Assembly (NCBI GenBank): GCA_964391305.1
Contig: CAYMJO010000030.1
Coordinates: 1-12,368, forward strand
Length of the DNA: 12,368 bases
Direction of reading: 5' to 3'
From: CAYMJO01 sp964391305
GTDB taxonomy: Bacteria; Patescibacteriota; CALEFQ01
The notes under the pieces are model-generated. The model did no database searches. It saw only the letters and a list, made by a program, of their open reading frames with translations, and was not told the origin of the DNA. Positions 1 through 5,854 of the stretch are shown here, piece by piece. The translations under genes and the position numbers were made by a program. Within the stretch, counting starts at the first letter, position 1; each line of letters starts with the position of its first letter.

Positions 1-1313
1 GCAAGGCGAGCCTTCGCAGCAAGCAACGTCTTGCCAAGAATCGCTCGGGCATCCTGCGGATTTTCCCCAAGGTACTCCATAAACTTTTCCGCAACAACGG
101 ATTCAACTGCAGAACGAACCTCTGTATTGCCAAGCTTTGCTTTGGTCTGTCCTTCAAATTGAGGATCCCTCACCTTCACGCTAACGATCGCCGTCAAGCC
201 TTCTTCAACATCGTCCCCAACAAGATTTTGATCCTTTTCACGAATGAGTTTGTTTTCCCTCCCGTATTTATTTAAAACGCGAGTTAGGGCCTTTCGAAAT
301 CCGATCAGGTGCGTCCCACCTTCGGCATTGTGAATGGTATTCGCAAAAGCAAGAACAAGTCCGCTATACTCATCAACATATTGCAAAGCAATTTCAACAT
401 CCGTAGAATACGCCACCTTATGAGCGTAAAAAATCTTATTCTTCACATCTTTTACCTCGTTTATATGCCGAACATACGCAACGATTCCACCTTCAAAGTA
501 AAAAGAATAGCGTCTGTAAATATTTTTGCCTGAAACGATGCTCGAACGCTTATCTTCAATATTAATTCGAATTCCCTTCGTAAGATAAGCCTGCTGACGA
601 AGCCTATCCAAAATAGTTTTCAAATCAAAAGAGACTGTTTCAAAAACATCAGCGTCGGGTTTAAATGAAATCTTGGTACCGGTTCCCCTCGCAGAACCTA
701 CAGCTTTAACTTTTCTTCTGGGCTTGCCGCGATCATACCCCTGCATCCAAAGCTTTCCATCACGCTTAACTTCGGCAATGGTCCACTCGGACAAAGCATT
801 CACAACAGACACGCCCACACCATGAAGTCCGCCAGCAACTTTATATCCGCCGTCTCTAGAAAATTTTCCTCCTGCATGAAGTCTCGTCATGACTGTTTCG
901 AGCGCCGAGACTTTTGTCTGTTTGTGCTTCTCAACAGGAATGCCAGCACCATCATCGGCAACAGAAACTGATCCGTCTTTGTTCAACAAGACATCAATAT
1001 TTTTGGCACGGTCGGCCATAGCTTCATCAATCGCATTATCAACGACCTCCCACACCAAATGATGTAAGCCAGATATTCCCGTCGATCCAATGTACATTCC
1101 TGGTCTCCTACGAACAGGTTCCAATCCTTCAAGAACTTGAATTTGCTCCGCCGTATACTTAACTTCTTTTGAAAAAGATCGTTTTTTCCGAGGAATTTTA
1201 CCGCGTTTCCCTGAAACGGAAAACCGCCTTTTTCGAGAAGGTTTTCCGCGCACACGCAAAAAACGCCGTTTCACGATTCTTTTCTTTTTATTTTTTTTGT
1301 GTCTTCTGGGCAT
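1..1313 (-). CDS. gyrB: DNA gyrase subunit B, 3' part outside window, with basic N-terminal extension
   Basis: This is the ATPase subunit of type IIA topoisomerase, which with GyrA introduces negative supercoils. The frame is open from an ATG at 1313 to the window edge (437 codons, no stop). Seen: the GHKL ATPase domain with the start-of-domain motif EGLEPVRRRPGMYIGS (residues 62-77), the catalytic-Glu/Mg-Asn region EVVDNAIDEA (89-98), DDGAGIP (120-126), and the lid/ATP loop GGLHGVGVSVVNALS (161-175). The transducer domain follows and the window cuts it close to the TOPRIM domain. The first 50 residues hold about 26 Lys/Arg and have no counterpart in E. coli GyrB, whose ATPase domain begins only a few residues before the matching motif. 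An in-frame TGA lies one codon before this ATG. It is the only ATG before Met73, but GTG codons 14 and 21 are possible later starts. No Shine-Dalgarno is seen. ParE is a close paralogue that cannot be fully excluded from this fragment. Confidence 0.93.
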   Translation of the reverse strand, partial: MPRRHKKNKKKRIVKRRFLRVRGKPSRKRRFSVSGKRGKIPRKKRSFSKEVKYTAEQIQVLEGLEPVRRRPGMYIGSTGISGLHHLVWEVVDNAIDEAMADRAKNIDVLLNKDGSVSVADDGAGIPVEKHKQTKVSALETVMTRLHAGGKFSRDGGYKVAGGLHGVGVSVVNALSEWTIAEVKRDGKLWMQGYDRGKPRRKVKAVGSARGTGTKISFKPDADVFETVSFDLKTILDRLRQQAYLTKGIRINIEDKRSSIVSGKNIYRRYSFYFEGGIVAYVRHINEVKDVKNKIFYAHKVAYSTDVEIALQYVDEYSGLVLAFANTIHNAEGGTHLIGFRKALTRVLNKYGRENKLIREKDQNLVGDDVEEGLTAIVSVKVRDPQFEGQTKAKLGNTEVRSAVESVVAEKFMEYLGENPQDARAILGKTLLAAKARL

Positions 1314-1395
1314 ATTTCAAAAAAAAGAAAAATAACAACAAAACTAGCCAATTTTCAGCTTAGGTAAAACAAATATCCAACATTTTTCTAACTCT

Positions 1396-1424
1396 ATAAT
1401 ATCAAAAAAACGCCCCAATGTAAA
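1396..1424 (-). promoter_or_regulatory. sigma70-type promoter of gyrB
   Basis: On the minus strand TTTACA (1419-1424) is followed after exactly 17 nt by TATTAT (1396-1401). Each hexamer matches the vegetative consensus at five of six positions. The predicted start is an A near 1389, giving a leader of about 76 nt to the gyrB ATG. This is the best full -35/-10 pair in the window, so gyrB is probably transcribed on its own rather than from pheT. Confidence 0.7.
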
Positions 1425-1689
1425 GGCATTTTTCCACTTTTTGAAAGCCAACTTTTCTATCAAATTAGCCCAAAATCTACCACACAGACTGCCAATCAGA
1501 GATTGACCAGTCCCAAGCCGAAAGGATGGAACCTCATAAAATCTTAAATTTCGGATCCTCATTATTAATATGAACAAAAAATCAAAAATTATTTAGAAGC
1601 GCACTAATCAAATATGCCGCTGAATTTAAAAATCTTCTCTTTCAAGACGCGCCCGCGCATGCACGAAAGAAAATCTAAATTTTGATTTT
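1425..1689. other. spacer between pheT and gyrB, no gene recognised
   Basis: With the gyrB promoter and leader, the stretch 1314-1689 is the longest gene-free part of the window. I see no tRNA cloverleaf, no conserved small RNA and no GC-rich terminator after the pheT stop. There is only a weak AT hairpin (arms 1670-1675 and 1684-1689) overlapping the end of pheT and a short GC-rich patch around 1648-1664. A 77-codon minus-strand reading frame (1344-1577) runs through the gyrB promoter and has no recognisable product, so it is not called as a gene. Confidence 0.5.
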
Positions 1690-4140
1690 TTACTCTCTCA
1701 CTTCCGCCCCAAACTTATCCTTCACCGCACCAACAACTCTAGCATGCTGTTCGTGAACTTCTTTATCGGTCAACGTCCTATCGGAAGACTTATAAACAAT
1801 ATGAAACGCTAAACTCTTTTTATTCTTGCCAATTTCTTTGCCTTCGTACGTATCAAAGAGTTCAATGTTCTCAACGAAATCATCCCCGGCTCCGCCGATC
1901 ATAGCTATAACCTCGCTTACAGAAACTTTTTTATCAAGGACAAAAGCAACATCAAGAGTCACCGATGGAAACTTTGTGATTTCTTTATAACCTTGCTTCT
2001 CACTGGCAAGTTTTGAAAGTTTGTAAAAATCGAGATCGAAAAGGATAACAACCGCTCCGTCTTTTATATCAAATTTTTCGAGCATTACAGGATGCACCTC
2101 TCCGATAAAGCCGACTTCCTCAAAAACATCTTGATCAAGTTTGACATCCGTCTTGGTTTTGACCTGAACAATCGCGGTCCTTCCGGGATGAAAAGTTATA
2201 TTATGCACATCAAGATGGATGAATCTCAAATCGTTCATTCCCATTTTTTTCAAAAGAAATTCAACGATCCCTTTTGCCTTCAAAAAAGATTCGCTTCGGA
2301 CTTTACCACCCTTCGATTTTCTCGGATTGCAATTCACCATAGCACCACAAAGCTTGCTTCCTTCCCACATGCCCTCTTTGAATTTCACTTCTTCAGAGGT
2401 GTCGTATGTATAAAAAATTTTGCCGAGCTCAAAGAGATTAAATTCATCAAAAGTTTTCAAATTTAATTCAACACTTTCCAAAACTCCGGGAATAAGACTT
2501 GCTTGCATATAAGCCGCGTCCGGACTCACGGGATTTTTTACTTTGATATGGCCTTCCAAGTTCAGACCGAGCCTCTTTATCATCGCCTCGCTTGTGAAAG
2601 AATACGTGTAAATCTCGTCGAAACCGCTCGCGACAAGCAAATTCTTCGCGAAACTCCTCCAATAAAGCTCCATGTTTTGTCTTGGTGGAACAATCTCGCC
2701 CCTGACAAGCCTTTGTGGAATATTTGCGTAACCGTAAGTCCTCGCCACTTCTTCAAAAATATCTTCTGGAATTTTCAAGTCTCTCCTATAAGTAGGAATT
2801 ATAATTTCCAACTTATCACCATTTTCCCTAGTTTTTAAATTTAAGAATTTCAAAATTTCTAAAACTTTTTCTTTTGAAATTTCAACACCTATAAAATTAT
2901 TCAATTTTTTCAGGGAAATTTCGACATTCCAAGGCTTAATTTTTTTAGGATAAAAATCACTAATCTCGCTCACAACTTTTGCAGACGCAAGCTCTTTCAA
3001 CATAGAAACAGCCTCATGTATCGCAAGATCGACCATGTTTGGATCTGGATCCTTCGCAAAGCGGAGGCTCGCATCAGAGGTCAATCCTGTCTTTCTACTT
3101 GTGTTCCTGATGTTGTATCCGTCAAAATTGGCGACTTCTAGAATAATCTTTGATGTGCCATCCGTCACTTCGCTCTCCTTTCCGCCCATGATTCCGGCAA
3201 ACGCAATCGGCTTTTTTGAATCCGCGATGACAAGCATGTCAGAATCAAGTCCGTGTTTCTTATTATCAATCGTAAGCAGCTTTTCGCCTTTTTCGGCAAA
3301 TCTGACTTTGATTTCGTTTCCAGTGATTTTTTCAGCGTCAAACGCATGCAAAGGCTGTCCCAGATCCCAAGTTATGTAATTTGTGATGTCAACGATGTTG
3401 TTGATCGAACGAACGCCAATCGACTCGAGAGCATTTTTCAACCAATCTGGAGACTGTCCGACTTTGACGCCGTCAAGAACGACTCCTGCATATCTTTTAC
3501 AAAACTTCTCATCTTCAACGGAAACCTTCAGCTCTACTTTTTTCTCATCAACTTTTATTTCAGAAATTTCGTGTTCTTCAAATTTCACGTCTTTTTTTTC
3601 AATCGCCGCGACCTCTCTAGCCATCCCAAGATGCCCCATAAGATCGGGTCTGTGGGGAATGGCTTTATTTTCAATTTGTAAAACAACATCATCGTTAATT
3701 GCAAAAGGTTCACCTATTTTATATTTTTTCTCATCTAAAACGATAATCTCATCATGATTTTTTGAAATTCCAAGCTCATCCTCCGCGCAAATCATGCCAT
3801 AAGACATTTCTCCTCTCACTTCCTTTTTTTTTATTTTAAAATTTCCAGAAAGCACAGTTCCCGGCAACGCGACCGGAACAATCTGACCCTCGGCAAGATT
3901 TGGAGCGCCGCAGACAATGTTTAGCTTTTTCTTACCAACATCAACGACTGCCAATTTCAATTTATCGGCATTCGGATGGTTCGAAACCTTCAAAACTTTT
4001 CCAACAACAACGCCTTCAAAAATTCCCGATTTTTCAAACCCATCAACCTCGACAATATGCACAGTAACAGACTCTGCCAATTTTTCTGGAGTCATCTCAA
4101 TATCAACATATTTTTTTAACCAGTTTAGTGAAATCTTCAT
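1690..4140 (-). CDS. pheT: phenylalanine--tRNA ligase beta subunit
   Basis: This is the beta subunit of the cytoplasmic alpha2-beta2 PheRS. It binds tRNA-Phe and hydrolyses mischarged Tyr-tRNA-Phe. The product is 816 residues, close to the roughly 800 of E. coli, and all expected domains are in order: N-terminal segment MKISLNWLKKYVD; EMAP/OB tRNA-binding domain at about 40-150 (VVVGKVLKVSNHPNADKL, IVCGAPN); B3/B4 editing domain at about 212-380 (NNIVDITNYI, GQPLHAFDA, FAGIMGG); B5 at about 403-475 (IPTYRRDLKIPEDIFEEVAR); the inactive class II core at about 490-705; and a C-terminal ferredoxin-fold anticodon-binding domain at about 722-816 (KFPSVTLDVAFVLD). The ATG at 4140 is preferred to the GTG five codons upstream (4155) because MKISLNWLK is the standard family N-terminus. 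The 98-nt gap to pheS is filled by a hairpin whose base lies about 10 nt before this ATG. It ends with TAA. Confidence 0.97.
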   Translation of the reverse strand: MKISLNWLKKYVDIEMTPEKLAESVTVHIVEVDGFEKSGIFEGVVVGKVLKVSNHPNADKLKLAVVDVGKKKLNIVCGAPNLAEGQIVPVALPGTVLSGNFKIKKKEVRGEMSYGMICAEDELGISKNHDEIIVLDEKKYKIGEPFAINDDVVLQIENKAIPHRPDLMGHLGMAREVAAIEKKDVKFEEHEISEIKVDEKKVELKVSVEDEKFCKRYAGVVLDGVKVGQSPDWLKNALESIGVRSINNIVDITNYITWDLGQPLHAFDAEKITGNEIKVRFAEKGEKLLTIDNKKHGLDSDMLVIADSKKPIAFAGIMGGKESEVTDGTSKIILEVANFDGYNIRNTSRKTGLTSDASLRFAKDPDPNMVDLAIHEAVSMLKELASAKVVSEISDFYPKKIKPWNVEISLKKLNNFIGVEISKEKVLEILKFLNLKTRENGDKLEIIIPTYRRDLKIPEDIFEEVARTYGYANIPQRLVRGEIVPPRQNMELYWRSFAKNLLVASGFDEIYTYSFTSEAMIKRLGLNLEGHIKVKNPVSPDAAYMQASLIPGVLESVELNLKTFDEFNLFELGKIFYTYDTSEEVKFKEGMWEGSKLCGAMVNCNPRKSKGGKVRSESFLKAKGIVEFLLKKMGMNDLRFIHLDVHNITFHPGRTAIVQVKTKTDVKLDQDVFEEVGFIGEVHPVMLEKFDIKDGAVVILFDLDFYKLSKLASEKQGYKEITKFPSVTLDVAFVLDKKVSVSEVIAMIGGAGDDFVENIELFDTYEGKEIGKNKKSLAFHIVYKSSDRTLTDKEVHEQHARVVGAVKDKFGAEVRE

Positions 4141-4150
4141 AAGCCCAAAA

Positions 4151-4233
4151 AGCACTAAGCTCTAAGCACCAAGCTCTAAGCGCTAAGCCATCTTCAAAAG
4201 AAAGCTTGGTGCTTAAAGCTTAATGCTTGGAGC
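4151..4233. repeat. heptad-repeat inverted repeat forming a 25-bp hairpin between pheS and pheT
   Basis: The left arm is five tandem 7-mers from 4151 (AGCACTA, AGCTCTA, AGCACCA, AGCTCTA, AGCGCTA). The right arm holds four reverse-oriented units (TTGGTGC, TTAAAGC, TTAATGC, TTGGAGC; 4206-4233). The segments 4151-4175 and 4203-4227 are complementary over 25 positions apart from two. In the pheS-pheT transcript (minus strand) those two become G-U pairs, so the RNA stem is continuous with a 27-nt loop; on the plus strand they would be mismatches. It occupies almost the whole spacer between the pheS stop and the pheT start. Function unknown: candidates are RNA processing or stability, partial termination, or control of pheT translation. 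Confidence 0.85.
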
Positions 4234-4238
4234 TACAT

Positions 4239-5258
4239 TCAAAATTGCTTCAAAAATCTCAAGTCCCCGCTATGAAAATTGCGGATGTCTTTTATTCCAT
4301 GCTTCATCATGACAATTCTATCCAAACCCATACCAAAAGCAAAACCAGTGTATTCGCCCTTCTTGTATCCGGCAAACTCGAAAACCTTTGGATGGATCAT
4401 GCCGCAGCCCAGCATCTCAAGCCAGCCAGAATGTTTACAGACAGAACATCCTTCGCCGCCGCAGATGACACACCTAAGCTCCAATTCCATAGCTGGCTCG
4501 ACGAACGGGAAAAATCCGGGACGAAGTCTTATCTCGACCTTTTTTTTATAAATTAATTCAAAAAAAAATTTCAAAGTGGCAGAGAGATTTGAAATTGTAA
4601 TTTTTTTATCCGCGACAAACCCCTCAATCTGATAGAATGTATGATCGTGGGACGCATCAGTCCTTTCATTTCTAAAACATCTGCCAATATTTATAACACA
4701 AAGCGGGGGCTTACGTTTTTCCATCACGCGGACTTGCATGGTCGATGTGTGCACGCGCGGAATCATTCCATTTTCAAGATAAAAAGTATCCCAAGCGCTT
4801 CTCGCCGGATGGCCTTTTGGCAAATTCAAGGATTCAAAGCAATAATAATCGGAGTCAACTTCCGGCGTGTCAACAATTTCAAAACCCATGCGCGTTACAA
4901 CATCTTCAACCTCGTTTCGCATTTGCGTAATCGGATGCAGTGATCCGACTTCGGGCGGAATTCCCGACTCCGTCACATCGACCCATTCTTCCTCCGCAAT
5001 ATTTTTATATTTTTCGGAGTTTATACCAACTTTTTTGTCTTCAAACGCCGCTTCGAGCGTCGACCGAATCTCATTGCCGATCTTACCGACAACGCGCTTC
5101 TCTTCATCTGACAAACCCTTTATCTTCCTCAAAAGCAAACTCACCTCGCCCTTTCTCCCAAGGTATTTTACGCGAAGCTCTTCCAAAACATCAGAAGTCT
5201 CTGACGACTCAATCGCCTCCAAAGCCTCGCCCTCTAATTTTTTAAGTTCATCTTTCAT
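4239..5258 (-). CDS. pheS: phenylalanine--tRNA ligase alpha subunit
   Basis: This is the catalytic subunit of PheRS, forming phenylalanyl-adenylate and charging tRNA-Phe. It has 339 residues, normal for the bacterial family. The N-terminal coiled coil (about 1-90, including VKYLGRKGEVSLLL) is followed by the class II catalytic core: motif 1 region HPITQMRNEVEDVVTRMGF (108-126), HTSTMQVR (170-177), motif 2 (IGRCFRNERTDASHDHTFYQ, 191-210) and motif 3 GFAFGMGLDRIVMMKHGI (305-322). Ala307 in GFAFG corresponds to the residue that sets phenylalanine specificity in E. coli (Ala294). A CxxC...CxxC knuckle (Cys263, 266, 271, 274), absent in E. coli but common in other bacteria, probably binds zinc. 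The start is the ATG at 5258; no Shine-Dalgarno is visible. It ends with TGA, and the next in-frame codons are ATG then TAG. No T-box leader is present in the 108-nt upstream gap. Confidence 0.97.
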   Translation of the reverse strand: MKDELKKLEGEALEAIESSETSDVLEELRVKYLGRKGEVSLLLRKIKGLSDEEKRVVGKIGNEIRSTLEAAFEDKKVGINSEKYKNIAEEEWVDVTESGIPPEVGSLHPITQMRNEVEDVVTRMGFEIVDTPEVDSDYYCFESLNLPKGHPARSAWDTFYLENGMIPRVHTSTMQVRVMEKRKPPLCVINIGRCFRNERTDASHDHTFYQIEGFVADKKITISNLSATLKFFFELIYKKKVEIRLRPGFFPFVEPAMELELRCVICGGEGCSVCKHSGWLEMLGCGMIHPKVFEFAGYKKGEYTGFAFGMGLDRIVMMKHGIKDIRNFHSGDLRFLKQF

Positions 5259-5281
5259 TTCATGAATTTTTAACGCATTCG

Positions 5282-5333
5282 ATCGAATTTTAACAAATTA
5301 TGAAATAACGAACCCGCAAATTCATAATTCGAT
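5282..5333. repeat. dyad symmetry upstream of pheS
   Basis: The right-hand arm TTCATAATTCGAT (5321-5333) can pair in two ways. AATTATGAA (5296-5304) matches its first nine bases and ATCGAATT (5282-5289) matches its last eight, as if the left arm carried a 6-7 nt insertion. The dyad sits 24-75 nt before the pheS ATG, where a promoter or operator would lie. I found no convincing -35/-10 pair here. It could be an operator, a transcript hairpin, or chance in AT-rich DNA. Confidence 0.4.
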
Positions 5334-5366
5334 GAAACTCGCTAGAATAAACTCAAAACTCACGAG

Positions 5367-5735
5367 CTAATTACGAGATAAAAAGAAAAACTCCAAAAGT
5401 ATCAGAAAGCCAACAAGTAATCCGCCATCCCACCAATTCAAAATTCTCAAAGACTGAAGGAATAATATGCCGACAACGGCAATAGAAAATAAGATTCCCT
5501 GCCTCAGAGACATGCCCATGTGTGCATATAATTCTTCGCCTTTTGACGCAAAAACTCTAATACGATATCCGAACAATGTAAATATTCCTACAAGCGTCAT
5601 AAACAAAGTCATATACAATGCCGAAACTCCAAGCTTGCCGGCATCGGGATCAACAAAAAACAAAACAAAACAAAACACTCCGAAGCACACGAGCGTCGCT
5701 ACAATCATTCCAATAATGTAAATTTTTAAAGACAT
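5367..5735 (-). CDS. small four-helix membrane protein of unknown function
   Basis: A 122-residue hydrophobic protein I do not recognise as a named family. Four membrane segments are apparent: about 5-28 (IYIIGMIVATLVCFGVFCFV), 35-57 (GVSALYMTLFMTLVGIFTLF), 79-97 (GILFSIAVVGILFLQSL) and 103-119 (DGGLLVGFLILLEFFFL). The loop between segments 2 and 3 is basic (YRIRVFASKGEELYAHMGMSLRQG) and the first periplasmic-side loop carries DPDAGK. There are no cysteine pairs, heme ligands or catalytic motifs I can point to. Small orphan membrane proteins of this shape are common in Patescibacteria; that it belongs to such a family is inference. It lies 108 nt upstream of pheS in the same direction and may be co-transcribed with it. 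Its own -10 box sits 10 nt before the ATG, so the mRNA could be nearly leaderless. Confidence 0.8.
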   Translation of the reverse strand: MSLKIYIIGMIVATLVCFGVFCFVLFFVDPDAGKLGVSALYMTLFMTLVGIFTLFGYRIRVFASKGEELYAHMGMSLRQGILFSIAVVGILFLQSLRILNWWDGGLLVGFLILLEFFFLSRN

Positions 5736-5745
5736 TGCTTATTCA

Positions 5746-5774
5746 ATTATAGGTTATTTTTCAGAGAAATGCAA
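5746..5774 (-). promoter_or_regulatory. promoter of the small membrane protein, giving a near-leaderless mRNA
   Basis: On the minus strand a perfect TATAAT (5746-5751) lies 17 nt downstream of TTGCAT (5769-5774), which keeps the TTG of the -35 consensus. The predicted start is an A near 5739, only about 4 nt before the ATG at 5735. No ribosome binding site can fit in such a leader. If the promoter is right, translation begins at or next to the 5' end. Confidence 0.5.
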
Positions 5775-5854
5775 TGGCAATACACGGTTTCCTTAGTAAA
5801 GAGAATCTGTCTTCAGAAGAAAACTGTGTACCGTGCGCTAGAAATTATGCACTA

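Noticed and set aside
1344..1577. 77-codon minus-strand reading frame upstream of gyrB
   Set aside because: It overlaps the well-formed gyrB promoter, has no start signal and no recognisable motif; its length is expected by chance in this spacer.
1425..1689. tRNA or other structured RNA gene in the pheT-gyrB spacer
   Set aside because: No cloverleaf arms, GTTC-like T-loop in register or CCA end could be assembled on either strand.
4141..4155. Upstream GTG start for pheT adding MLFGL
   Set aside because: The family N-terminus MKISLNWLK begins at the ATG at 4140, and the extra codons run into the base of the heptad hairpin.
4151..4233. CRISPR-like array
   Set aside because: The units are 7 nt with no spacers and occur in inverted orientation; there are no cas genes. 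It is a simple heptad repeat hairpin.
2092..5265. Several plus-strand reading frames of 60-140 codons across pheT and pheS
   Set aside because: They lie antisense to strongly conserved coding sequence, have no recognisable domains and show no start signals; they are shadows of the real genes.
5259..5366. T-box riboswitch controlling pheS
   Set aside because: The gap is only 108 nt, lacks the conserved T-box sequence and has no terminator/antiterminator pair.
5782..5829. Inverted repeat ACACGGTTT / AAACTGTGT downstream of the helicase stop as a terminator
   Set aside because: In the minus-strand transcript one pair is an A-C mismatch, the loop is 30 nt and no T-run follows; too weak to call.
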